A stretch of 22,271 bases of DNA from UBA993 sp964389365 (GTDB lineage: Bacteria > Bacillota > Dethiobacteria > DTU022): assembly GCA_964389365.1 (NCBI GenBank), contig CAYMDO010000032.1:1-22271 (forward strand). Reading direction: 5' to 3'. Positions 15,860-22,271 of the stretch are shown here, one piece after another. A program made the translations under genes and the position numbers. The notes beneath the pieces are model-generated. The model made no database searches, was not told the DNA's origin, and saw nothing but the letters and a program-made list of their open reading frames with translations. Within the stretch, counting starts at the first letter, position 1. Each line of letters begins with the position of its first letter.

Positions 15860-15881
15860 ATAAGATGACAATAAGATGACA
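15860..15881. repeat. Tandem duplication of ATAAGATGACA
   Basis: Two exact 11-base copies lie side by side in the 284-base stretch between trxB and ctsR. I see no gene in that stretch and no convincing terminator for trxB. Confidence 0.8.
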
Positions 15882-15891
15882 AGCAGCCCGG

Positions 15892-16815
15892 TCAGTAGGC
15901 ATACAGGTGCTGGGATACTGCTGTCGCAGCAACCGCCCCGTCGGCAGCCGCCGTGATTACCTGGCGCAAAAACTTCTTGCGCACATCCCCGGCAGCGTAA
16001 ACGCCTTTGACCGAAGTTTCCATCTTTTCGTTAGTAATTATGTAGCCGCGTTCATCGCACTCAATGTCGATCCCGTCCAAAAACGGGGCGTTGGGCTGGC
16101 GCCCGATGTAGATAAAAATGCCGTCAGCCTCAAGCTCTCGCCCGTTGCCGTCCTGTACTATCTGCAGGGAGCTGACCTTCTTGTCGCCAACGATCCGGCT
16201 GACCGTTGTATTCCATAGTATTTCAACCATGGGCAGCTTCTGCACTTTATCCTGCAGCCAGCTAAAGCCCCTGAATTTATCACGGCGGTGAATCAAATAG
16301 ATTTTTTCAGCGAAGCGGGATAGGAACACGGTTTCCTCTAGGGCCGAGTCACCCCCGCCGACCACCGCGATCTTTTTGCCGCGGAAAAAAGCCGCATCGC
16401 AAGTTGCGCAGTATGATACACCGCGACCGCGCAGATCGAGCTCGCCATCGATGCCCAGAAGGTTTGGCAGGGTTCCGGAAGCAATCAGCACGGTTTTGCC
16501 CTCAAACTCGCCGTTTGAACAGATCACCTTCTTCTTCCCGCCCTGCAGTTCGACCCTTTCAATATCGCCGTTGTGCACCGGCACTTCCAATTTAGCCAGT
16601 TGCTTTTCGAGCAGGGCTCCAAATTCCGGGCCGCCGATACCGTCTGGAAATCCCGGGTAGTTATCAAGCCAGGCAGTGGAAATGATTTCTCCGCCGAGCA
16701 TCATTTTTTCGATCACCAAAACTTCAAGCCCGGCCCTGGCCCCGTACAGGGCCGCGGTAGCGCCGCCCGGGCCCCCGCCTGCAATCAACATATCGTATAC
16801 TTTGCGACCTGTCAT
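15892..16815 (-). CDS. trxB: Thioredoxin reductase (NADPH-type fold)
   Basis: This FAD-containing disulfide reductase passes electrons to thioredoxin. The start MTGRKVYDMLIAGGG follows GAGGAGG eight bases upstream and gives 307 residues, the normal length. A longer open frame of 56 codons has no support. FAD-binding GGGPGG is at 13-18, redox-active C136-A-T-C139 (SYCATCDAAFF), and the dinucleotide motif GGGDSALEE near 153, followed by HRRDKFR. The last suggests NADPH use. C-terminal GVYAAGDVR binds FAD. No thioredoxin gene is adjacent. A strong promoter lies at 16942-16970. Confidence 0.94.
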   Translation of the reverse strand: MTGRKVYDMLIAGGGPGGATAALYGARAGLEVLVIEKMMLGGEIISTAWLDNYPGFPDGIGGPEFGALLEKQLAKLEVPVHNGDIERVELQGGKKKVICSNGEFEGKTVLIASGTLPNLLGIDGELDLRGRGVSYCATCDAAFFRGKKIAVVGGGDSALEETVFLSRFAEKIYLIHRRDKFRGFSWLQDKVQKLPMVEILWNTTVSRIVGDKKVSSLQIVQDGNGRELEADGIFIYIGRQPNAPFLDGIDIECDERGYIITNEKMETSVKGVYAAGDVRKKFLRQVITAAADGAVAATAVSQHLYAY

Positions 16816-16941
16816 ATTATCCGCCTCCTCGGCATCATAGTGGTGTTTGACATGCTCCGAATGGGCCTTCCTGACCGGCAAAACCGGGGCCTGGCCCATT
16901 CCCGGGATCATGCCGCAATAGATAGCTGCCGGTTTAAGGCA

Positions 16942-16970
16942 ATTATCAGCGATCTGGGAATGCCTGTCAA
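16942..16970 (-). promoter_or_regulatory. Sigma-A promoter of trxB
   Basis: On the minus strand a perfect TTGACA (16965-16970) is followed after 17 bases by GATAAT (16942-16947). The leader to the trxB ATG would be about 120 bases. Confidence 0.75.
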
Positions 16971-16998
16971 CAAATTGGCCCATTTGCCAGGGTTAATA

Positions 16999-17007
16999 TG
17001 CTATAAT
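16999..17007 (+). promoter_or_regulatory. Extended -10 promoter of the NifU-domain gene
   Basis: TGCTATAAT is a perfect extended -10 element, which tolerates the poor -35 seen here. It lies 53 bases before the start codon and back-to-back with the trxB promoter. Confidence 0.65.
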
Positions 17008-17060
17008 GCAGGCAGGAGCTGCTTTATCCGGCAGATGATTGAGAAGGAGGCGAAACAACA

Positions 17061-17282
17061 ATGAAAGAACAGGTTGAAAAGGCTTTGGACAAAATCCGCC
17101 CGGTCCTGCAGAGGGACGGAGGCGATGTTGAACTGGTTGAAGTCGGCGATGACGGCATAGTCAAAGTTAAACTGACCGGTGCCTGCGGAGGCTGCCCCAT
17201 GTCCCAGGTAACCCTGAAACAGGGCATTGAAAGGGTTCTGAAGCAGGAAGTCGCCGCAGTTAAGGAAGTTGTATCAGTTTGA
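17061..17282 (+). CDS. NifU C-terminal-domain iron-sulfur scaffold/carrier
   Basis: The 73-residue protein is a stand-alone NifU/Nfu domain. These bind a [4Fe-4S] cluster at a dimer interface and pass it to target proteins. The motif is C42-G-G-C45 in LTGACGGCPMSQ. AAGGAGG lies ten bases before the ATG. It has its own promoter and terminator, so it is probably monocistronic. It is divergent from trxB and upstream of a cysteine desulfurase, but a terminator and about 240 bases lie between. Function in cluster delivery is from the family. Confidence 0.9.
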   Translation: MKEQVEKALDKIRPVLQRDGGDVELVEVGDDGIVKVKLTGACGGCPMSQVTLKQGIERVLKQEVAAVKEVVSV

Positions 17283-17299
17283 TCTTAAGCGGCCGAAAA

Positions 17300-17327
17300 G
17301 CCCGGGGCAACCCGGGCATTTTCATTT
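17300..17327 (+). terminator. Terminator after the NifU-domain gene
   Basis: GCCCGGG, loop GCAA and CCCGGGC give a perfect 7-bp stem followed by ATTTTCATTT. It lies 18 bases after the stop codon. Confidence 0.85.
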
Positions 17328-17383
17328 CCAACCGTATTGCGCCTGAGCCGATCGTACGGATACTGCCGATACCGGGACCCGTA

Positions 17384-17447
17384 TCACCCCCACCCCGGCC
17401 TTTTCCCTTCAAAAGGGCAGGGCTTGAGGTTTTTACCCCCGTAAAAA
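17384..17447. repeat. Decayed family A repeat with a second hairpin
   Basis: TCACCCCCACCCCG (17384-17397) matches the 5' part of the repeats at 111 and 3716. The following palindrome has T and A replacing several C and G (CCTTTTCCCTTCAAAAGGG). Beyond it TTTTTAC-CCCC-GTAAAAA (17430-17447) is a perfect 7-bp hairpin. The 241 bases between the NifU-domain gene and the desulfurase hold no gene. Confidence 0.6.
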
Positions 17448-17523
17448 TGGGTGGGAGAGGTGAAAACCGGCGCCAATCAGGCAGCTTTTAACTGTTAAAT
17501 GCTGACAGCCGGAGGTTATTAGA

Positions 17524-18681
17524 TTGCAGGGAATATACCTCGACAACAGCGCTTCAACCCCTTTATATCCCGAGGTCATAGCTTTTATGAACCGGGTGCA
17601 GGAACAGCTATTCGGCAACCCTTCAGCGATGCACGAAAAAGGAATCGCTGCGGAGAAAGCAATCGCCGCGGCTAGACGGCAGGTGGCGCGTGTTCTGGGG
17701 GTTAGCGATCAGGAGGTTATTTTTACCTCCGGCGGCACAGAATCCAACAACCTGGCAATAATTGGCAGTGCAAAACGCAACCGAAAACGCGGCAACCACC
17801 TGATCACAACCATTTTTGAACACCCTTCAGTATTGAACTGCTTCCGCTGCCTGGAACGGGAAGGCTTCAAAGTATCATACCTGCCGGTAGATCGCTGCGG
17901 TTTGATCGACCTGGAGATGCTGCAGGATGAGATCACCCCGGCTACAATACTGGTCAGCATCATGCATGTCAATAATGAAATCGGCACCATAATGCCGCTG
18001 GATGCAATCGGCAGGGCAATCAAAGAAAAAAACCGGCGCACCCTCTTTCATACTGATGCCGTCCAGTCGTTTGCCAAACTACCTATAAACCCGGGGTTGT
18101 GGCAGGCTGATCTGGTAAGCTGCAGCAGCCATAAGATACACGGCCCGAAAGGTGCAGGCTTCCTCTGGGTCAGGAAGGGCACCCTGCTGGAACCAGTAAT
18201 TTACGGCGGCGGCCAGGAGATGGGCCTGCGATCAGGCACGGAAAATACTGCATCCATCGCCGGGTTCGGATTGGCCGCACAGCTTGCGGGAGGCGACCTG
18301 AGCAACAAGGCTGCCGTCCTGATGGCTTTGAAAAAAACTTTTATCGCAGAGGTCAAAAAGCGCGGAATTGACTTTACAATTAACGGCCCGGACCCGGAAA
18401 ACGCCGCCCCGCAGATCTTAAACCTTGCTTTCCCCGGGTTAAAGGCCGAAGTGCTGCTGCACAGCCTGGAAAAAAAACAGATCTATGTTTCTGCCGGTTC
18501 AGCCTGTCACTCCCGTCACCCTGAACCGAGCCATGTCCTGAAAGCAATCAGCCTGCCGGATGGCCTGCTGACCGGCTCTCTGCGGATTAGCTTCTCCGAG
18601 TTAAACAGTTTGGAAGAGGTGGCTGCGGCCGCAAATGAAACCGCCATCACCGTAAAACATCTGAAAGCGCTGATCGGCTGA
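17524..18681 (+). CDS. Cysteine desulfurase (NifS/IscS family), likely partner of ThiI
   Basis: This PLP enzyme takes sulfur from cysteine as a persulfide. The 385-residue product begins at TTG with GGAGG eight bases upstream, and the mature-looking N-terminus is IYLDNSASTP. The PLP lysine is K204 in SSHKIHGPK. His100 (FEHPS), Asp178 and Gln181 (HTDAVQ) frame the cofactor, RSGTENT is at 236-242, and catalytic Cys328 is in SAGSACHS. It is followed 49 bases later by thiI. In Bacillus a desulfurase paired with thiI (NifZ) feeds sulfur for 4-thiouridine in tRNA, so the same role is inferred here. General Fe-S supply is possible too. Confidence 0.92.
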   Translation: MQGIYLDNSASTPLYPEVIAFMNRVQEQLFGNPSAMHEKGIAAEKAIAAARRQVARVLGVSDQEVIFTSGGTESNNLAIIGSAKRNRKRGNHLITTIFEHPSVLNCFRCLEREGFKVSYLPVDRCGLIDLEMLQDEITPATILVSIMHVNNEIGTIMPLDAIGRAIKEKNRRTLFHTDAVQSFAKLPINPGLWQADLVSCSSHKIHGPKGAGFLWVRKGTLLEPVIYGGGQEMGLRSGTENTASIAGFGLAAQLAGGDLSNKAAVLMALKKTFIAEVKKRGIDFTINGPDPENAAPQILNLAFPGLKAEVLLHSLEKKQIYVSAGSACHSRHPEPSHVLKAISLPDGLLTGSLRISFSELNSLEEVAAAANETAITVKHLKALIG

Positions 18682-18694
18682 CAACTTTACAGCG

Positions 18695-18721
18695 GAAGAA
18701 GAAGAAGAAGAAGAAGAAGAA
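18695..18721 (+). repeat. (GAA)9 microsatellite before thiI
   Basis: Nine uninterrupted GAA triplets end one base before GGGGAG, the thiI ribosome site, and nine bases before its ATG. The spacing from GGGGAG to ATG is only three bases, so the purine-rich repeat may itself contribute to ribosome binding. Confidence 0.95.
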
Positions 18722-18730
18722 GGGGAGCAG

Positions 18731-19888
18731 ATGGCCACTATTTTGATCCGATACGGGGAGCTTGCCCTGAAAGGCAGGAACCGCGGCCGGTTTGAACAGC
18801 AACTGCACCGCAACCTGAAAGGCGCCCTGCAGGATCTGGAAGCCACCATTATCAGGCATCGAGGCCGGTTCAGCGTTAACTGCCCTGATGCTGCAATGCA
18901 GCCTGCCTTAAAATGCCTCAGCCGGGTTTTTGGGCTGGTGTCCTTCAGCCCGGTTCATGAAACAGCGCTTGACATAGAAGCAGTCAGAGAAGCTGCGGTT
19001 AAAATCGTGAGGGAACTGCCTGCCGGCCATAAAACTTTCAAGGTCAAGGCCCGCCGTTCCAACAAAGATTTTCCCTATAACTCCCCGGAACTAAACCAGA
19101 TGCTGGGAGCTTACCTGCTGCAGAACTGCCCCGAACTGAAGGTAAAACTTGAAGAACCTTCATTTGTCCTGGAAGTTGAAATCGGCCGCCAGAATGCTTA
19201 TCTTTACCTGGAAAGGGTCCCCGGTCCCGGGGGGCTTCCGGTAAGCACAAGCGGCCGCGCCTTGCTCCTGCTTTCCGGGGGGATCGACAGCCCGGTTGCC
19301 GGCTGGCTGGCCCTGAAAAGGGGCTTAAGCATAGAAGCAGTCCACTATCACAGTTTTCCCTTCACCAGCAAACGCTCGCAGGAAAAAACAGTCGGCCTCT
19401 GCCGCAAGCTCGCGCTCTATGGTTATAAAATCCCTCTGCACCAGATCAGTGTTACAAAGATCCAGGAGGCCTTAAGGAAGCACTGCCCCGAGGAGTTGGG
19501 TGTGATCCTGCTCCGCCGGATGATGGTACGCCTGGCTGAGAAGTTGTGCGGGCAGCGCAAACTACAGGCCCTGGTAACCGGCGAAAACCTCGGCCAGGTG
19601 GCCAGCCAGACGCTTGAAAGCATCGATGTAATCGGCAAAGCAACAGAAATGCTGATCTTAAGGCCTTTAACCGGCTTCGATAAACTTGAAATTACCGCTA
19701 TTGCCGAAAAAATAGATACCTTCGAAACTTCAATCCTGCCTTACGAGGATTGCTGCACCATCTTCGTGCCGCCCAACCCGGTTACAAAACCGAAGCTGGC
19801 AGTAATCGAAAGGTGCGAACAAAATTTGGACCTCGGGTTTTTGATGGAAGAAGCGCTGAATACGTTGGAAACCCTGGTGATCAGGTAA
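18731..19888 (+). CDS. thiI: tRNA 4-thiouridine synthase ThiI
   Basis: ThiI adenylates uridine 8 of tRNA and inserts sulfur. It may also serve thiazole synthesis. The 385-residue product has the N-terminal ferredoxin-like and THUMP domains (to about 170; ILIRYGELALKGRNRGRFE at 4-22). A PP-loop pyrophosphatase domain with SGGIDSP (182-188) follows, then ALVTGENLGQVASQTLES and LPYEDCCTIF with Cys341/Cys342. One of these should match the catalytic Cys344 of E. coli. There is no C-terminal rhodanese domain, as is normal for Firmicute ThiI, so sulfur must come directly from the desulfurase upstream. The start is fixed by the conserved N-terminus. It converges on the next gene with three bases between stop codons. 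Confidence 0.95.
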   Translation: MATILIRYGELALKGRNRGRFEQQLHRNLKGALQDLEATIIRHRGRFSVNCPDAAMQPALKCLSRVFGLVSFSPVHETALDIEAVREAAVKIVRELPAGHKTFKVKARRSNKDFPYNSPELNQMLGAYLLQNCPELKVKLEEPSFVLEVEIGRQNAYLYLERVPGPGGLPVSTSGRALLLLSGGIDSPVAGWLALKRGLSIEAVHYHSFPFTSKRSQEKTVGLCRKLALYGYKIPLHQISVTKIQEALRKHCPEELGVILLRRMMVRLAEKLCGQRKLQALVTGENLGQVASQTLESIDVIGKATEMLILRPLTGFDKLEITAIAEKIDTFETSILPYEDCCTIFVPPNPVTKPKLAVIERCEQNLDLGFLMEEALNTLETLVIR

Positions 19889-19891
19889 TCT

Positions 19892-20908
19892 TTAACTGCG
19901 GTGCGCCCGGTAATTCCGCTCCTGCTCCTTCACGGCTTCCTCCAGTACTTCCAGGCCGGAAAAGCGGGCCTTGTCCTTGGTTGCAGGCGAAAAATAGAGG
20001 GCATTGGTGGGGCACCAGTTCAGGCAGCGCAGGCAGTACATACAGTGGTAGAGACGGATCGGATAACCGTCATCGCCAAGCTCGATTAAACCCTGTGGGC
20101 ATTGGTTGACACAGGTCATGCAGAGAACACAGTTGTCTTTGTTGATTCCGTAACCGAAAAGAAAGTGGTTGAGGACTAGATCGATACCGTATGAATATAC
20201 CAGGCGGTAGGGCAGTCCGACCAGCTTGCTCATAGTTCCCGGCCCGGGGTAGTTGTAGCTGCGATCAGAATCAAGCGATTCAAGATAATCAATGAACAGC
20301 CCTATTTTTTCAGACGCCTGGCGGCTTTTTTTCATCAGCAGGCGCCCGGCGCTAAGATGGTTAAAACTGCCGCGCATCACTACAGCAGCCGAATAAATAA
20401 AAGATTGGTCCAGGTGGCCGACATACCTGAACCCCTTGCGTTCAAGGATCTCCTTCATAAATGCTTCGTAGTCGCCCTGGGCCCCGTCATGGGTGGCAAA
20501 CGAGAAGGAGCGGATCGGCGGGTTAAAAACCGGCAGGTCAAGCAAAAAGCGGATCATCACGGGTGCCGGGCGAAAGGCATAAACAGGGGATCCAAAACCG
20601 ATCATGTCGTACTTTTTCCAGCTGCTGCTGTAACCGCTGAAAAGGGGGTTCTCCCAGGCGGAGCGCATAGCCCGCTTCAAATCATGGTATGGCCAGGGAT
20701 ACTTGCTCAGAGGGCGTTTAACTTCGGCGTTGATCGTATAGTTCAGGGCAACTGGTTTTTTTTGCCAGAGGGTTGGCAAATCAGCCAGCTCTTCAAGGTC
20801 GAGCAGGTCGCAGGTAAACCCGCGCTTCTCTAACCCGGCGCGGATCAGCGAAGCGTAATGGCTGGTGATCCCGGTCCCTGAAAAGTACAGGAGCAAAATA
20901 TTTTTCAT
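19892..20908 (-). CDS. EFR1-family flavodoxin/ferredoxin fusion protein
   Basis: The 338-residue protein has an N-terminal flavodoxin-like domain with the FMN phosphate loop YFSGTGITSHYA (8-19) and GFGSPVYAF (104-112). A C-terminal bis-[4Fe-4S] ferredoxin domain has C260-x2-C263-x2-C266-x3-C270-P and C289-x2-C292-x2-C295-x3-C299-P. This fits the EFRO/EFR1 group of flavodoxin-ferredoxin proteins, common in anaerobes and mostly without known partners. An electron-transfer role is inferred, and the substrate is unknown. The ATG follows GAAGGAGG. It is transcribed away from the ModE-like gene and towards thiI. Confidence 0.85.
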   Translation of the reverse strand: MKNILLLYFSGTGITSHYASLIRAGLEKRGFTCDLLDLEELADLPTLWQKKPVALNYTINAEVKRPLSKYPWPYHDLKRAMRSAWENPLFSGYSSSWKKYDMIGFGSPVYAFRPAPVMIRFLLDLPVFNPPIRSFSFATHDGAQGDYEAFMKEILERKGFRYVGHLDQSFIYSAAVVMRGSFNHLSAGRLLMKKSRQASEKIGLFIDYLESLDSDRSYNYPGPGTMSKLVGLPYRLVYSYGIDLVLNHFLFGYGINKDNCVLCMTCVNQCPQGLIELGDDGYPIRLYHCMYCLRCLNWCPTNALYFSPATKDKARFSGLEVLEEAVKEQERNYRAHRS

Positions 20909-20925
20909 CGCGGCCTCCTTCGCCT

Positions 20926-20953
20926 ATTATAGCCTATGCTGGTTAATTAACAA
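20926..20953 (-). promoter_or_regulatory. Candidate promoter of the EFR1-type gene
   Basis: TTGTTA (20948-20953) and TATAAT (20926-20931) on the minus strand are 16 bases apart. The leader to the ATG would be only about 11 bases but would include GGAGG. Confidence 0.5.
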
Positions 20954-20983
20954 AGGTGGCAATCCGGAAACTTAATCAGGTAT

Positions 20984-20997
20984 AACCTAAAAAGGTT
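20984..20997. promoter_or_regulatory. Small dyad upstream of the ModE-like gene
   Basis: AACCT-AAAA-AGGTT is a perfect 5-bp inverted repeat 27 bases before the start codon. It could be an operator for the ModE-like protein or for the divergent EFR1-type gene. No direct support. Confidence 0.25.
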
Positions 20998-21024
20998 TTT
21001 AAGCGACAGCGGGGTGAGCGGAAC

Positions 21025-21366
21025 ATGCACCAGGTTAAATCAAAAATATGGATCGAGCAGGAAGGAGTTAAAATCTTCGGCGACGGGCCCTGGGACATCT
21101 TAACCAGGGTTGAGCGAACAGGCTCTCTCAGGCAGGCAGCCGCAGAAATTAAAATGTCCTACAGCCAGGCCTGGCGGTTGTTAAGAACAATTGAAAAGAA
21201 GCTGGGTTACCCGCTGCTGGAAAAACAAACCGGCGGTAGCGGTGGCGGTTATTCCAGGCTGACTTCCCGGGCCGAGTCGCTGACCAAAGCATACGGCCGG
21301 TTCCGCGCGGAGGCGGACCGGAACCAGCAAAAGTTATACAATCAAATTTTACGCGAAAGAATTTGA
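21025..21366 (+). CDS. ModE N-terminal-like winged-helix regulator (stand-alone)
   Basis: The 113-residue protein matches the DNA-binding domain of ModE/LysR-type regulators: KIFGDGPWDILTRVERTGSLRQAAAEIKMSYSQAWRLL (a helix-turn-helix, about 17-54), then PLLEKQTGGSGGGYSRLT, the typical wing. The molybdate-binding MOP/TOBE domains of full ModE are absent, so it either senses something else or acts without ligand. GGGGTG lies eight bases before the ATG. No molybdate transporter or molybdopterin gene is next to it. The neighbours are the divergent EFR1-type gene and two small membrane proteins. Confidence 0.85.
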   Translation: MHQVKSKIWIEQEGVKIFGDGPWDILTRVERTGSLRQAAAEIKMSYSQAWRLLRTIEKKLGYPLLEKQTGGSGGGYSRLTSRAESLTKAYGRFRAEADRNQQKLYNQILRERI

Positions 21367-21472
21367 ATTGGTATGATCCCGGCAGGAGATTGCGCTTGCT
21401 TTTCAGCGGGAAAATATTTACTATTTAAGAAAGAGCCGCTTCTAAATTGTTTATGAAAGGTGATGCACTGTA

Positions 21473-21859
21473 ATGGCCACTAGCTGGAACATAAAGAACC
21501 TTTACTTTTACCTGGTTTGCCTGGTAACACTATTCCTCTTTGTCGGCGGGGCTGTCTTTGCTATCAACAGCGGCATGCTGCTGGCTTTGCCTGATAAGCC
21601 GAATGTGCCGCTGATCTACGTTTACTACCCTGAATACAAAGAAGCGCCGGTCCAGCCGGTCTTCGACCCGCCCCCGCTTGAGGAACTGGAAAAAATAAGG
21701 GCCGAGCAGGAGAAAGCAGACATTTACTACCAGGGCTACACCAAACGCGGCCTGCTCAATTCTATTGCCTTGATGATTATCGCCTTACCTTTTTACATCT
21801 ATCACTGGAAACAGGTTAAACCTAAAAGCGGAAAGCGAGGCTTTACTGATGAAAATTAA
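21473..21859 (+). CDS. Small two-helix membrane protein, paralog 1
   Basis: The 128-residue protein has a predicted transmembrane helix near the N-terminus (about 10-32, LYFYLVCLVTLFLFVGGAVF). A polar, proline- and charge-rich segment (33-90, with PPPLEELEKIRAEQEKADIYY) follows, then a second helix (94-112) ending in ALPFYIYHWKQVK. The basic tail suggests that both ends are cytoplasmic and the middle is outside. It is closely similar in layout to the next protein. The pattern recalls DUF5671-type proteins, but I cannot confirm that. AAGGTG lies ten bases before the ATG. Function unknown. Confidence 0.8.
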   Translation: MATSWNIKNLYFYLVCLVTLFLFVGGAVFAINSGMLLALPDKPNVPLIYVYYPEYKEAPVQPVFDPPPLEELEKIRAEQEKADIYYQGYTKRGLLNSIALMIIALPFYIYHWKQVKPKSGKRGFTDEN

Positions 21860-22217
21860 CTGGGATTTAGAACACGTTTATTTTTACCTGGTCAGCTTCG
21901 TCGCCCTTATATTGATCATTGTCGGTGCCGTAACAGTTACCCGGACGGCCATTGCCTACATTACGCCGGTCCAGGAAGAATACAGCCCGTACGCCATGCG
22001 GGACCCGAACCCCGATCTGGCCCGGTGGGAAGAAAAGTTCGGCACAGAATTTGTCGAGCGGGAGAGAGAAAGGTTTGAAACAATCAGCAAGGAAAACACC
22101 AACCGCCGGTTAATCCGCGACCTGGTGGGCGGCATCGCTTTTATTGCCGCTGCGCTGCCGGTTTACCTGTACCACTGGCGCAAGATACCGAAACTGGATA
22201 TAACCGGGCAGCAATAA
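21849..22217 (+). CDS. Small two-helix membrane protein, paralog 2
   Basis: The 122-residue protein overlaps the previous gene by 11 bases, so the two are translated together. Helix 1 (about 9-32, HVYFYLVSFVALILIIVGAV) is followed by a charged outer segment (40-85, rich in Glu and Arg: FVERERERFETISKEN). Helix 2 (about 88-110) ends in ALPVYLYHWRKIPK. The shared YFYLV and ALPxYxYHW(K/R) signatures show that it is a tandem paralog of its neighbour. The two may form a heterodimer, which is an inference from overlap and similarity. The remaining 54 bases of the window hold nothing I can support. Confidence 0.8.
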   Translation: MKINWDLEHVYFYLVSFVALILIIVGAVTVTRTAIAYITPVQEEYSPYAMRDPNPDLARWEEKFGTEFVERERERFETISKENTNRRLIRDLVGGIAFIAAALPVYLYHWRKIPKLDITGQQ

Positions 22218-22271
22218 GCCGCTTAACCGGGCAGGTTTGGAAAGATTTGCATGGATTTTGCGGGTTGTACG

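Noticed and set aside
16816..16983. 56-codon N-terminal extension of trxB
   Set aside because: It spans the predicted promoter and leader of trxB. GAGGAGG precedes the ATG at 16815.
18601..18849. Minus-strand ORF with a polyserine stretch
   Set aside because: The polyserine comes from the GAA repeat read in reverse, and the frame overlaps thiI and the desulfurase on the other strand.
19750..20109. Plus-strand ORF across the thiI/EFR1 junction
   Set aside because: It overlaps both genes and has no motif or plausible start.

Overview
The window reads as chromosomal DNA of a strictly anaerobic, moderately GC-rich Firmicute (class Clostridia or a close relative). Two things support this: a complete ctsR-mcsA-mcsB-clpC heat-shock cluster with a near-consensus CtsR operator, and a complete bacterial-type acetyl-CoA synthase/CO dehydrogenase (Wood-Ljungdahl) cluster. 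The lifestyle is therefore an acetogen or a syntrophic acetate oxidiser. The sequence alone does not tell which direction the pathway runs. One run of 100 N (3806-3905) marks a scaffold gap.

Layout. (1) 1-10578, minus strand: an eight-gene carbonyl-branch operon, transcribed cooC - acsA - acsB - acsC - acsD - acsE - metV - metF. It ends at a textbook terminator at 168-196. CooC loads nickel. AcsA (CODH) interconverts CO2 and CO. MetVF makes methyl-THF. AcsE passes the methyl group to the corrinoid protein AcsCD. AcsB joins methyl, CO and CoA into acetyl-CoA. All six A-cluster cysteines of AcsB, the C-cluster ligands of AcsA, the AcsE catalytic Asn199 and the CooC C112/C114 pair are visible. 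The Hdr/MvhD genes and the corrinoid re-activator gene acsV, which I recall near such clusters in other acetogens, are not here. (2) 10774-15607, minus strand: clpC, mcsB, mcsA, ctsR, with the CtsR operator at 15630-15646. A repeat element of about 250 bp sits between mcsB and clpC. (3) 15892-17282: trxB (minus) and a NifU-domain protein (plus), divergent from back-to-back promoters. (4) 17524-19888, plus strand: cysteine desulfurase and thiI, a sulfur-transfer pair for tRNA 4-thiouridine, with a (GAA)9 microsatellite in the thiI ribosome-binding region. (5) 19892-20908, minus strand: an EFR1-type flavodoxin/ferredoxin protein. (6) 21025-22217, plus strand: a lone ModE-like DNA-binding domain, then two overlapping, mutually similar two-helix membrane proteins of unknown function.

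The unusual content is mostly non-coding. A GC-rich palindromic repeat family (family A) is present as a 46-bp near-perfect direct repeat that brackets acsD-acsE-metV-metF. At each site it adjoins a tandem array (30-bp units at 1-100, 31-bp hairpin units at 3751-4000). A decayed relative lies at 17384-17447. A second, TGTCA...TGACA family (family B) forms a REPIN/MITE-like inverted pair between mcsB and clpC. I see no tRNA, rRNA, CRISPR array, phage gene or intact transposase.
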